NCBI GenBank assembly: GCA_934462925.1
Contig: CAKSIT010000026.1
Coordinates: 1-21,897, forward strand
Length of the DNA: 21,897 nucleotides
Direction: 5' to 3'
Source of the DNA: an uncultured Oscillospiraceae bacterium
GTDB lineage: Bacteria; Bacillota; Clostridia; Oscillospirales; Ruminococcaceae
Positions 12,996 to 20,973 of the stretch are shown in pieces. Every line of letters begins with the position of its first letter. The first letter of the stretch is position 1. The notes under the pieces were generated by a model. That model ran no database searches, had not been told where the DNA came from, and was given only the letters and a program-made list of their open reading frames with translations. The position numbers were made by a program, and so were the translations under genes.

Positions 12996-15371
12996 TTACT
13001 TAAGCTCCACCACAGTAACCCCTGCCTCGCCCTCGCCGTACTCGCCAAGGCGGTAGCTTTTAACGCTCGGGTTGGTTTTAAGCGCCTGATGAACCGCCGC
13101 GCGAAGCGCTCCCGTACCCTTGCCGTGGATTATCGTTATCGTGGACAGCCCGCTCATCTGCGCGCTGTCTATAAAGCGCTCCACCTCGAGTACGCCCTCA
13201 TCGCCCATCATGCCGCGAATGTCAAGCTCCATGCCGCCGCGGCGTGTCATGTTGGATGTGAGCTGCTTCTTTACCTTGCCGCCCGTGGGCTGCTGCTTCT
13301 TTTTGTTGTCGATAAGGCGCAGGTTCTTCTGATTTGTCTTTACCCTCATCATGCCCACCTGCACATAGCACACGCCCGACATATTCGGGACGGTAAGCAG
13401 GCTGCCCTCGCGCTTGGTATCCGCGAGCATTACAAGGTCGCCCGCCTTAAGCGGCCGCGGCAGCACGTAGTCCTCTGCCCTGCGCTCCACAACGGGGTTC
13501 GCCTCGTCGTGCATTCGGTCAAGCTCGCGGTTTACCCTGCTTTTGGCGTCGGAAAGCCCCTTGCGCAGCGCTTCCTTGTCCCTGGTCTTTTTAAGCTCCT
13601 CAAGCTCGTTCAGCAGCAGGTCGGAGCGCGCGCGCGTTTCGGAGATTATGCTCATTGCGCGCTGACGTGCGCCCTCAAGCTCCTTTTCCTTCTGCGCTTC
13701 AAGCGCGGAAAGCTTCTGCTTAAGCTCGTCCTCGGTGAGCCGCGCGTTGCGCTCGGACACCGCCACGCTCTCTTTAAGCGCTTCAAGCTCCTGCCGCGAG
13801 CGCTCCAGCGCGTCCACCACCTGCTCAAAGCGCTTGTTCTCGGTGCTTACAAGCTCCTGCGCGCGTGAAATAACGTGCTGCGGCATTCCGAGCCTCTGCG
13901 ATATTGCGAACGCGTTTGATTTTCCGGGAACGCCCACCACAAGCTTATACGTCGGGCGCAGCGTTTCAACGTCGAACTCGCAGCTCGCGTTCTCAACGCC
14001 ATCGGTTTCAAGCGCGAACATCTTCACCTCCTGATAGTGCGTCGTTGCAAGAACCCTGCTGCCGCGCGCGTTAAGCTCAGTCAGCACGGACACGGCAAGC
14101 GCCGCGCCCTCGACAGGGTCTGTGCCGCTGCCAAGCTCGTCTATCAGCACAAGGCTGCGGTCGTCCGCGTGTTCGAGGATATACACCACGTTCGTCATAT
14201 GCGAGGAGAACGTGGACAGGCTCTGCTCAATGCTCTGCTCGTCGCCTATGTCAACGTAAATACTGCCGAACATTCCCACATAACTCCCGTCGGAGGCGGG
14301 AATCATAAGCCCGCACATAGCCATGAGCGTCAGCAGCCCGACAGTCTTTATGGAAACCGTTTTACCGCCCGTGTTCGGGCCTGTGATGATAAGGCAGCCG
14401 TACTTCTCCCCTATTTCAACGGTTATCGGCACGGCGGTGTCGGGGTCGAGCAGCGGGTGGCGCGCGGCGTTAAGCACCACGTTCGGTTCTTCGCATATTT
14501 TTGGCGTGATGGCGCGCATCTTCGCGCCGAGGTTCGCCTTTGCAAAGTACATCTCCAGTATAAGCGAAATGCGCAGGTTCTCCGAAATGCTCTCCGCGCT
14601 GCCCGCTATCTGCTCGGACAGCTCGCGCGTGATACGCTCTATCTCCGCCTGCTCCTTTGCCTTAAGCACGCGTATCTCGTTGTTCGCTTCAACCACGCTC
14701 ATGGGTTCTATAAAGAACGTCTGCCCCGTTGCAGAGGTGTCGTGTACAAGTCCCGGGACGTCGTTCTTATGCTCGCTCCTTACAGGCACGACATAGCGCC
14801 CGTCGCGCATGGTGACAAGGTTCTCCTGCAAAAACTTCTGCGTGTTCTTGTTTTTGAGCATTGCGTCAAGCTGCTCGCGGATATGCTGCCCCTGCCGCGT
14901 AATGCGCTTTCTTATTGAAGACAGCTCCGCGCTCGCTGCGTCGGACATCTCCTCCTCGGAGATTATGCTGACCGATATGCGCTCCTCTAGCGCCTTAAGC
15001 GGACAAAGCCCGTCAAAAAACTCCGCAAGGGAGTTTTCTATGCCCTCGCACTGGCTGTACCACGAAGCGAGCGCAGCCGTTTCGCGCAGCACGTCCGCCG
15101 TGTCAAGCAGCTCCCTGAACGACAGCATACTGCCCGACTTCGCACGCTTAATGCTGCCCGAAATGTCCTTTATCCTGCGGAATCTCGGCGTTCCGAACCT
15201 TGACGAGAGCGTGAACGCGTCGTCCGTGCGCGAAAGCTCCGTGCGCACCTTGTCTATGTCGTTCTGCGGCTTTAGTTTAAGCGCGCGTTCGCGGCAGACG
15301 TCGCTCCACGTCTGCTCCGCGAGAAGCTCAAGTATCTTGTCAAGCTCGAGCTTTTTGTAGTATTTGTTCAT
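12996..15371 (-). CDS. mutS2: MutS2 ATPase/nuclease with Smr domain
   Basis: This is a full-length 791-residue MutS2. The core and clamp helices (1-320) contain the QENLVTMRDGRYVVPV segment. The ATPase domain has Walker A GPNTGGKT (331-338), STFSSHMTNV (386-395), Walker B LVLIDELGSGTDP (407-419) and ATTHYQEVK (442-450). A long coiled coil covers about 505-630. The C-terminal Smr domain contains LDIRG (716-720) and HGKGTG (749-754). MutS2 acts on recombination intermediates and, in B. subtilis, on collided ribosomes through Smr; it is not a mismatch repair protein. The start lies five bases after the preceding stop, with GAGAGGGG as ribosome site. It is the last gene of the long minus-strand operon. 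Confidence 0.97.
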   Translation of the reverse strand: MNKYYKKLELDKILELLAEQTWSDVCRERALKLKPQNDIDKVRTELSRTDDAFTLSSRFGTPRFRRIKDISGSIKRAKSGSMLSFRELLDTADVLRETAALASWYSQCEGIENSLAEFFDGLCPLKALEERISVSIISEEEMSDAASAELSSIRKRITRQGQHIREQLDAMLKNKNTQKFLQENLVTMRDGRYVVPVRSEHKNDVPGLVHDTSATGQTFFIEPMSVVEANNEIRVLKAKEQAEIERITRELSEQIAGSAESISENLRISLILEMYFAKANLGAKMRAITPKICEEPNVVLNAARHPLLDPDTAVPITVEIGEKYGCLIITGPNTGGKTVSIKTVGLLTLMAMCGLMIPASDGSYVGMFGSIYVDIGDEQSIEQSLSTFSSHMTNVVYILEHADDRSLVLIDELGSGTDPVEGAALAVSVLTELNARGSRVLATTHYQEVKMFALETDGVENASCEFDVETLRPTYKLVVGVPGKSNAFAISQRLGMPQHVISRAQELVSTENKRFEQVVDALERSRQELEALKESVAVSERNARLTEDELKQKLSALEAQKEKELEGARQRAMSIISETRARSDLLLNELEELKKTRDKEALRKGLSDAKSRVNRELDRMHDEANPVVERRAEDYVLPRPLKAGDLVMLADTKREGSLLTVPNMSGVCYVQVGMMRVKTNQKNLRLIDNKKKQQPTGGKVKKQLTSNMTRRGGMELDIRGMMGDEGVLEVERFIDSAQMSGLSTITIIHGKGTGALRAAVHQALKTNPSVKSYRLGEYGEGEAGVTVVELK

Positions 15372-15376
15372 ATATT

Positions 15377-16342
15377 TCAGCCCCTCTCCCGCTGAACTGT
15401 CGCGCGCTCGGGGAGCGGCTTATACCGCCCGCACGAAACGCACTCTGAATCTCTCTTATTGTTGACTTTACCGCACTCGCAAAGCCACACGTCCATGTCC
15501 GCAAGCCCGCCCGCCTGCTTCGCCTTAAATACGCGCAGACTCCTTGTGCGCTGTATTTTTTCACCGCCAAGCCGCCTGTTGAGCGCTTCAAGGCTCAGCA
15601 CCGCCGCAAGTATCGCCGCAAACGCGGGAATATCGAGCGTCAGCGGAATCACCTTAGAATGCTCCATGCTGAACCCAACGAGCCTTGCAAAGCCGTTCTT
15701 TGCGCCCAGCAAGTACCGCGCGCAGTAGTAGATATGCCCGAGCGTCATGAGCGCGTCAAGCGCAGCCACAAGCACGCCCGAGTAACCAACGAAGCCCAGC
15801 ACCGTTATTTCGTCGGGGTCCCGCGCGACGGGCTGTACGGTTGCAGGCATGCTGTCGGCGTTCTCGCGCAGGCTTTTTGCAAGCCACGCGTTTGTCCATA
15901 CGCCGCAGTAAAACTCTATGTCCTCCTGCGAGCGCGACGAGCAGAACGCCCTTAAAAACTCGCCGCGGTCCTCGTAGTCGAGCGCGCGCTCCATAAGCAG
16001 CGCTATGCGGTCATTCCGCTTCTGCTCCTCCTCGGTCAGGTGGAAGCTCGGCACGGATACGCTCTCCGCCTGCTGCACGGGCGCGGGCGGCGCGGTTATC
16101 TTTCTGTAAAGAGTAAGCCCGCCGATACAGCACCACGCAAGGTGAAAAAGGCACGCGGCGGTTATCACAAGCGCGCAGATGAACGGCTTGTTCCTCTGCT
16201 TTGCAAACGTTTCGTCCGCGCGCAGCCGCTCCGAAAGCGTTATCGGCGTTGTTTTCTGCCCGCAGACGGGGCAGCGCTGCGTTTCACCATGCAGCGGCTC
16301 ATAGCAAAGATTGCAGAACCGCTCGTCCAGCATATAGCCCAT
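15377..16342 (-). CDS. Membrane protein with zinc ribbons at both ends
   Basis: The 321-residue protein starts with a four-cysteine zinc ribbon (C10/C13/C24/C27; CNLCYE and CPVCGQ). It then has membrane segments at about 53-78, 180-202 and 232-252. It ends with a second zinc-binding set (C288/C290/C301/C304; CECGKVNNKRDSECVSCG) resembling a RanBP2-type ribbon. The region between the first two spans (81-178) is polar and charged. No enzyme motif is seen. AAAGGAG lies six bases before the ATG at 16342. It sits between a 64-residue orphan gene and mutS2, separated from each by 5-19 bases. It is not part of the usual recO-mutS2 neighbourhood that I know. The double-ended ribbons suggest a membrane adaptor or sensor, but function is unknown. 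Confidence 0.7.
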   Translation of the reverse strand: MGYMLDERFCNLCYEPLHGETQRCPVCGQKTTPITLSERLRADETFAKQRNKPFICALVITAACLFHLAWCCIGGLTLYRKITAPPAPVQQAESVSVPSFHLTEEEQKRNDRIALLMERALDYEDRGEFLRAFCSSRSQEDIEFYCGVWTNAWLAKSLRENADSMPATVQPVARDPDEITVLGFVGYSGVLVAALDALMTLGHIYYCARYLLGAKNGFARLVGFSMEHSKVIPLTLDIPAFAAILAAVLSLEALNRRLGGEKIQRTRSLRVFKAKQAGGLADMDVWLCECGKVNNKRDSECVSCGRYKPLPERATVQRERG

Positions 16343-16361
16343 GTCTTACTCCTTTCAGACG

Positions 16362-16556
16362 TCAGAGCGCGGCTATCTCCTTTATACCCGAGCTTTCAAG
16401 GTAGAACGGATAGCCGTCCATATCAACAAAATACACGAGAACGCCGCCCTCCTCGAGCGGGTTGTCCTCCGTCCCCGTGATGTAGCCCGTTATCTGCTCG
16501 CCCTCGTCGGTCGTGCATACTACGTTTTTTCTGATATACTGTTCAAATCTGTTCAT
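16362..16556 (-). CDS. Small hypothetical protein (64 aa)
   Basis: The product is acidic and soluble (MNRFEQYIRKNVVCTTDEGE... ending GIKEIAAL), with a predicted small beta-rich fold (TGYITGTED, GGVLVYFVDMDG, PFYLESSGIKEI). It resembles a miniature SH3- or Sm-like barrel, but no family is recognised. The start lies inside the end of recO, overlapping by 14 bases in another frame. GGGGAG sits five bases before the ATG, which supports real translation. The next gene begins 19 bases after its stop. Confidence 0.6.
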   Translation of the reverse strand: MNRFEQYIRKNVVCTTDEGEQITGYITGTEDNPLEEGGVLVYFVDMDGYPFYLESSGIKEIAAL

Positions 16557-17343
16557 TTTCTTCTCCCCATGTATCGCTCTCCGTCGGGAAAGCGAGCGTT
16601 TTGTAATATCTCAGCGCCCCGAAGCTACGCTCCGTCCTGCGCAGAAAGTACCTTTCCGCAAGCCGCGAAAGCTGCTTCAGCGCGTCCCCCTGCGCCGTAA
16701 TCTTAAAGCACCCCTCAAGCGGGGAAAACACAATGCCGCGCATTGCAAAAAGCGTCTGCGGGAGCAGCAGCTCATGCTCGCCGCCGTACTCCCTGTCAAA
16801 GCAGTCCCCGCAGAAAATCTCGCCCGTGTCGGGCAGAAAGAACATCTGCTCATGCTCGTAGCGCCCGCAGTTGGCGCACGCGGTAAGGTCCGGCGTAAAA
16901 CCCAGTATGCACGAGTACCGCAGCTCGAACGCCGCGCGCACAAGCTCGGCTTCCCTGCGTGAAAGCTCGTAAAGCGCAATCGCCATAAACCGCACAAGGC
17001 TCTCCCCGCGCGGCGAGCTTTGCCGCTGCTCCGACGGCGTGCAGAAGCGCACCGCCTGCGCGAAATAGCTCGCAAGCGCCAGCCGCTCAATGTCCTGCCC
17101 CAGCGTGTGGAAGCTGTGTATAGGCTTTGCGGAGTTTACCGTGTACCTGCCCTTTGAGCTGTTAAGGCAGAACGTTGAGTAGGAAAAGAGCGCCGCGGAC
17201 GACAAAAGGCTGCTGTTGAGCTTTTTCGCGCCGTGCGCAGTAGCCTCGATTAGCCCGCATTCGTCGGTAAGTATGTCTATAAAGCAGCTGTTTTCGCCTA
17301 TCTCGCGCCGCCCCACTACAATGCCGTCGTAGGTATGCAGCAT
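16543..17343 (-). CDS. recO: DNA repair protein RecO
   Basis: The 266-residue protein has the RecO OB-fold N-terminus (YDGIVVGRREIGENSCFIDILTDECGLI and HGAKK, residues 5-40), then a helical domain. A zinc-binding site is formed by C156/C159 (CANCG) and C178/C181 (CGDC). RecO loads RecA onto SSB-coated single strands together with RecR in recombinational repair. Length is normal for the family. It begins 15 bases after the era stop, and the small gene downstream overlaps its last codons. The era-recO order is common in Firmicutes. Confidence 0.95.
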   Translation of the reverse strand: MLHTYDGIVVGRREIGENSCFIDILTDECGLIEATAHGAKKLNSSLLSSAALFSYSTFCLNSSKGRYTVNSAKPIHSFHTLGQDIERLALASYFAQAVRFCTPSEQRQSSPRGESLVRFMAIALYELSRREAELVRAAFELRYSCILGFTPDLTACANCGRYEHEQMFFLPDTGEIFCGDCFDREYGGEHELLLPQTLFAMRGIVFSPLEGCFKITAQGDALKQLSRLAERYFLRRTERSFGALRYYKTLAFPTESDTWGEENEQI

Positions 17344-17358
17344 ACCCGTTCACCCGCC

Positions 17359-18258
17359 TTACTCGTCCGCAAGCCCCATGTCCATGATGAAGCGCTCGCG
17401 GTTGCGCCAGTCCTCCTTGACCTTGACGAAAAGCTTAAGGTTTACTTTCGCGCCCAGAAGCTCCTCCATGTCCTGCCGCGCAAGCGTGCCTATCTGCCGC
17501 AGGCGCTCGCCGCCCTTGCCTATTATCATGCCCTTGTGGCTGTCCTTTTCGCAGATTATAACCGCGCCTATGTCGATTATTTCGGTGTCCCCGCGCATAC
17601 GCGGCGAGAACTGCTCTATCTCAACCGCCGTACCGTGCGGAATCTCCTGCTGCATGGTCCACAGTATCTTCTCGCGTATCATCTCCGCGCACATAAACCG
17701 CTCGGTGCGGTCCGTCGCTATGTCCTCGGGGAAGAAATGCTCGCCCTCTACCGCGTAGCGCTCGAGTACGGGCAGTATTTTGTCGGTATTTATGCGGTTC
17801 TTTACGCTTATCGGTATTACCTCCGCAAAGTCGTAAAGCGCGCTGTATTGCTCTATCACGGGCAGAATGTCCGCCTTGTCGCGCAGCAGGTCTACCTTGT
17901 TCAAAAGCAGCACCACGTCCGTTCCGTGCGCGGCGAACGAGCGGATAAGCTCCTGCTCCGTAGCTGATATCTTCTTCGTGACGTCCGCCATGAGTATAGC
18001 GCAGTCAACGTCGTCAACGCTTGTGCGTATCGACTTCACCATATGCTCTGAGAGCTTGGTGCGCGCCTTGTGCATACCGGGCGTGTCTATAAACACGAAC
18101 TGCGTATCGCCCTTTGTAAGCACGCCGTTTATGCGGTTGCGCGTGGTCTGCGGCTTATCGGATACTATAGATACCTTTTCGCCCACAAGCAGGTTTGTAA
18201 GCGAGCTTTTGCCCGCGTTCGCCCTGCCCGTTATCGCTATAAATGCGTTCTTCGTCAT
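17359..18258 (-). CDS. era: Ribosome assembly GTPase Era
   Basis: The 299-residue protein has a GTPase domain with G1 GRANAGKS (11-18), G2 TTR (38-40), G3 DTPGMHK (58-64), G4 NKVD (120-123), and a C-terminal KH domain with GMIIGKGG (243-250). Era binds the 3' end of 16S rRNA during small-subunit maturation. The P-loop differs from the usual GRPNVGKS by Ala at two positions, but the invariant G, N, G, K and S remain. Its start overlaps the trmD stop by four bases (ATGA at 18255-18258), and AAAGGAAG serves as ribosome site inside the trmD end. Confidence 0.97.
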   Translation of the reverse strand: MTKNAFIAITGRANAGKSSLTNLLVGEKVSIVSDKPQTTRNRINGVLTKGDTQFVFIDTPGMHKARTKLSEHMVKSIRTSVDDVDCAILMADVTKKISATEQELIRSFAAHGTDVVLLLNKVDLLRDKADILPVIEQYSALYDFAEVIPISVKNRINTDKILPVLERYAVEGEHFFPEDIATDRTERFMCAEMIREKILWTMQQEIPHGTAVEIEQFSPRMRGDTEIIDIGAVIICEKDSHKGMIIGKGGERLRQIGTLARQDMEELLGAKVNLKLFVKVKEDWRNRERFIMDMGLADE

Positions 18259-19373
18259 TGTTCTTCTTCCTTTCGCGCTGAGCGCTTGTACACAAGCCTG
18301 AACTCCTCCGCCACAACAAGCTCGCCGCCGCTAAGTCCCGCGTGGTTCTCGCGCCACGCCCCGGCAGAGCCGTCCTCGCGCTGCATAAGCTCGTGCGGCA
18401 GCTCGTCCGCGCGCAGGATATGCACCGCGAACGTCTGCACAGCGCACACAGGCTCGCCGTATATGTCCGTTATCGCGGTGTAGTCGCCGCGTTTGGGCAG
18501 CGGCTCGCCCGCGTTGTCGTACTCGCTTTTAAGGCGCGCTGCGGCGCGTTTCTTGCCGCGCGTTACAAGCTTCAGCTGTGCGCGCGCGCTTTCCTCGTCC
18601 GCGCCAAAGCAGCGGAACGCGCACCGCGTATCCTCGGGCAGCGCCTTAGCGGCGATAAACTCCCGCAGAAAGCGCTCCTGCACCTCGGCTATGTGCGCCT
18701 TAAACATATCGGGGCGCTTTGCCGCAGTCACCTTTAGCGCCGCGCTGTGCTGCCACGCCGCAACCGTGCTGTGGTCGCCCGAAAGCAGCGTTTGCGGCAC
18801 GCCGCGCCCGCGCCAGACCTCGGGGCGGGTGTACTGCGGGTATTCAAGCAGGCCGCCCTCGTGGCTTTCTATGCTGTATGCGTCCTCGTTCGGCAGCACG
18901 CCCTTTTGCAGCCGCGCCACCGCGTCCGCAAGAATAAGCGCGGGCAGCTCTCCGCCCGTAAGCACATAGTCGCCCACGGAAATCTCCTCCACGCATAGCT
19001 CGTCAAGCACGCGCTGGTCAACGCCCTCGTAATGCCCGCAGAGAAGCACAAGCCCCTCCTCGGCGGCAAGCTCCTTTACCTTTGCCTGCGTGAGCGTTTC
19101 CCCCTGCGGCGACATATAGATAACGCGCGGCGGGGTCTTGTGCTGCGCGCATATCGCCTTAACGCAGTCGTAAACGGGCTGCGCCTGCATTACCATACCC
19201 GTGCCGCCGCCGTAGGGCTTGTCGTCAACGCGGTTGTGCCTGTCCTCGGTAAAGGCGCGGATATCGTGCGCGTAAATCTCAATAAACCCGTTTTTTATGC
19301 CCCGCCCGACTATGCTCTCGCCGAAAACGGCGGCGCACATCTGCGGGAAAAGCGTCGCTATGTCAATCCTCAT
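18255..19373 (-). CDS. trmD: TrmD tRNA (guanine37-N1)-methyltransferase fused to an ASCH domain
   Basis: The true start is the ATG at 19373 (MRIDIATLFP), inside the end of rimM with GCGGAG eight bases upstream. The in-frame start at 19436 would add 21 residues not seen in TrmD. Residues 1-228 are a complete TrmD: YGGGTGMVM (54-62), MSPQGETL (87-94), LCGHYEGVD (111-119), EISVGDYVLTGGELPA (130-145). It makes m1G37 in tRNA, using S-adenosylmethionine. Residues about 250-363 match ASCH domains: AFRCFGADEESARAQLKLV, GKKRAA, EPLPKRGDY, W340 and a late VAEEFRLVY. Normal TrmD is about 240 residues, so this is a fusion. The usual GKKTAT stretch of ASCH is GKKRAA here, so its chemistry may be lost. Confidence 0.95.
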   Translation of the reverse strand: MRIDIATLFPQMCAAVFGESIVGRGIKNGFIEIYAHDIRAFTEDRHNRVDDKPYGGGTGMVMQAQPVYDCVKAICAQHKTPPRVIYMSPQGETLTQAKVKELAAEEGLVLLCGHYEGVDQRVLDELCVEEISVGDYVLTGGELPALILADAVARLQKGVLPNEDAYSIESHEGGLLEYPQYTRPEVWRGRGVPQTLLSGDHSTVAAWQHSAALKVTAAKRPDMFKAHIAEVQERFLREFIAAKALPEDTRCAFRCFGADEESARAQLKLVTRGKKRAAARLKSEYDNAGEPLPKRGDYTAITDIYGEPVCAVQTFAVHILRADELPHELMQREDGSAGAWRENHAGLSGGELVVAEEFRLVYKRSARKEEEQ

Positions 19374-19890
19374 CGCCGTTCTCCGCGCCCTCGAACAGAC
19401 CCGCAAGCGGCCGTATGAGCATTTCGCCGCCCTCAACGTCGGTGCTAATCACAACCTCGTCAATGCACGGGAACATAAGCTCCGTGCCGTCTGGCTGGCG
19501 CATGGAGTACACGTCGCTCGCGCCGTTCTGGTAAACGTCGGTTATTTTGCCGTATACCCTGCCCGTGTCGGCGTCCTTTACGGTAAGCCCGATTATGTCC
19601 TGTATGAAATACGTTCCCTCGTCAAGCCGAGCGTCGTTTCTGTCCATGTAAAGGGTCTTGCCAATTAGCAGGTGCGCCTGCTCCACGGTGTCAACGCCCG
19701 CTATTTTAATTACAACAACGTTTTTGTGCGGGAACGCCCGCTTTATCTCAACGGGCTTTTTTCCCCCGTCAAGGTAAAGCGTGCCGAACTCGCACAGAAC
19801 CTCTGCGCTGTCGCAGTAATACTGGCAGCGCACCTCGCCGCGTATTCCCTGCGTAGCCACGATTTTTCCTATTTCAAGAAACTGTTTCAT
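19363..19890 (-). CDS. rimM: 16S rRNA processing protein RimM
   Basis: The 175-residue protein has the RimM N-terminal barrel (FLEIGKIVATQGIRGEVRC, 4-22) and a C-terminal PRC-barrel (about 92-168, with GTYFIQDIIGLTV and VYQNGASDVYSM). RimM binds S19 and the 30S head during assembly. GGGAGA precedes the ATG, and the gene starts 11 bases after the small GNAT gene. Its last codons overlap the trmD start by 11 bases. The usual neighbours rpsP and rplS are absent here, and two acetyltransferase genes take the upstream place. Confidence 0.95.
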   Translation of the reverse strand: MKQFLEIGKIVATQGIRGEVRCQYYCDSAEVLCEFGTLYLDGGKKPVEIKRAFPHKNVVVIKIAGVDTVEQAHLLIGKTLYMDRNDARLDEGTYFIQDIIGLTVKDADTGRVYGKITDVYQNGASDVYSMRQPDGTELMFPCIDEVVISTDVEGGEMLIRPLAGLFEGAENGDED

Positions 19891-19901
19891 TTAAATCTCC
19901 C

Positions 19902-20171
19902 TTATTCAAGCACGTCGCCGCAGCCGTTCTTTTCAAACCACTTAACGGCGTAAGAGCAGGTAAGCCTCGCCTTAAGCCCGCGCTCACGCAGAACGTCCAC
20001 AAGCGCACGCATAAGCTCGCCCGCAGCGCCCTGTCCGCGCAGGCGCTCGTCAACAAACGTGCGCGTTACCTCAACCGTGCCGTTTCCGCGCGCGGGGAAC
20101 TCCACCGCCGCCATCGCCTCGCCGTTCTCGCCGTAATATGCTATTCTCTCGTTTTCGTATGTGAGCTTCAT
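19902..20171 (-). CDS. Short GNAT-type acetyltransferase (YjdJ-like)
   Basis: This 89-residue protein matches the minimal GNAT group. After an N-terminal beta hairpin (MKLTYENERIAYYGENGEAMAAVEF), it has TFVDERLRGQGAAGELMRAL (37-56), containing the acetyl-CoA-binding R-G-Q-G-x-A loop. It ends in LTCSYAVKWFEKN, the closing motif of these proteins. The substrate is unknown. AGGAGG lies five bases before the start, 14 bases after the preceding GNAT gene. Confidence 0.85.
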   Translation of the reverse strand: MKLTYENERIAYYGENGEAMAAVEFPARGNGTVEVTRTFVDERLRGQGAAGELMRALVDVLRERGLKARLTCSYAVKWFEKNGCGDVLE

Positions 20172-20185
20172 GTAAGCCTCCTTGT

Positions 20186-20764
20186 TCAGAACTCGGGCGC
20201 GTCGCTCGGCGGGTCTATCTCGTAGACCTCGACGTAGAGTATGTCCCTTATGCGCAAAAACTCCGCCTCGGGCAGCGGGTCGGGGTAGGACAGCAGCGCA
20301 AGCTCAATGCTAGGGTATTCCGCAGAAAATGCGGGCTGGTAGTAGGTGAACGGGTTCACGCAAAAGCCAAGCCGCTTGTAGAACTCCGTGCGGCGCTCCG
20401 CTTCCCCGCTCTGCGCGGCGGGTTCGGCTTCAAGCACTATAGGCCTGCCCTCTCGCCGCATAAGCTCGTGCATAAGCTGCGAACCCATGCCCATGTCGCG
20501 CAGCTCCTGCGCCACTGCGAAATGCTCGAGAAAAATAAAATCGCCAAAATCGTAGTAGTTCATGAACGCGGCTATCTTCCCGCCGCGCAGCCCCTCGCGC
20601 GCAAGGCACAGGCTGCGGAAGCCCTCTCGCTCAAACTCGCGGTAGTGAAGCCGCCTGCTCCCGCGCTCCGTCGGCGGGAACGAATACTCCATTATCTCAA
20701 AAAGCTCGGAAAACCTCTCCTGCGGCATCGGGTTTTCGCGGCTGTATACGGTTATTCCTTCCAT
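20186..20764 (-). CDS. GNAT family N-acetyltransferase
   Basis: The start is placed at the ATG at 20764, which has AAAGGAG five bases upstream and a consensus promoter at 20801-20829. The in-frame ATG at 20929 would lie upstream of that promoter and is rejected. The 192-residue product has GNAT motif A in EHFAVAQELRDMGMGSQLMHEL (about 85-105, acetyl-CoA loop R-D-M-G-M-G) and a later FYKRLGFCVNPFTYYQPAF segment. The early ENPMPQERFSELFEIMEYSFPPTERGS stretch is typical of a Firmicutes subgroup. Substrate unknown. It is the first gene of the operon that continues to mutS2. Confidence 0.87.
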   Translation of the reverse strand: MEGITVYSRENPMPQERFSELFEIMEYSFPPTERGSRRLHYREFEREGFRSLCLAREGLRGGKIAAFMNYYDFGDFIFLEHFAVAQELRDMGMGSQLMHELMRREGRPIVLEAEPAAQSGEAERRTEFYKRLGFCVNPFTYYQPAFSAEYPSIELALLSYPDPLPEAEFLRIRDILYVEVYEIDPPSDAPEF

Positions 20765-20800
20765 GGTATCTCCTTTGCAAAGTGTTACACATACAGTATA

Positions 20801-20829
20801 ATTATACCCCAAAAACGCGATTATGTCAA
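20801..20829 (-). promoter_or_regulatory. Consensus promoter of the GNAT-rimM-trmD-era operon
   Basis: The minus strand carries TTGACA (20829-20824), a 17-base spacer and TATAAT (20806-20801), an exact sigma-A consensus. The start site near 20794 gives a short leader of about 30 bases. It probably drives the whole operon to mutS2, as downstream gaps are all under 20 bases. Confidence 0.85.
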
Positions 20830-20839
20830 TACAAAAATA

Positions 20840-20860
20840 GGCGGGAATCGCGTTCCCGCC
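20840..20860. other. Perfect hairpin between divergent promoters
   Basis: GGCGGGAA (20840-20847) pairs with TTCCCGCC (20853-20860) across a five-base loop. T-rich sequence follows on both strands. It resembles a terminator but lies upstream of both divergent promoters, so no gene in the window reads into it. It may insulate the two units. Confidence 0.5.
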
Positions 20861-20914
20861 GCAGTTTATTGTATTTTTTTCGTTTTTTGTGCGGGTGTTT
20901 TTGCGCAAACGCCC

Positions 20915-20943
20915 TTGAACTTTACGCACATATATGATATAAT
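20915..20943 (+). promoter_or_regulatory. Promoter of the nucleoside phosphorylase gene
   Basis: TTGAAC (20915-20920), 17 bases, then TATAAT (20938-20943), with TGA directly before the -10 giving an extended -10. The leader to 20974 is only about 25 bases and contains AGGAGGG. Confidence 0.8.
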
Positions 20944-20973
20944 CGTTTATAAGACTTATTTTCAGGAGGGCTT

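Noticed and set aside
14037..14918. Long plus-strand open frame (293 codons) inside mutS2
   Set aside because: It is antisense to conserved MutS2 coding sequence, has no ribosome site and gives a Arg/His/Val-rich product typical of GC-rich shadow frames.
20765..20929. N-terminal extension of the larger GNAT protein
   Set aside because: It would span the consensus promoter and the hairpin. The ATG at 20764 has a good ribosome site and the GNAT fold begins there.
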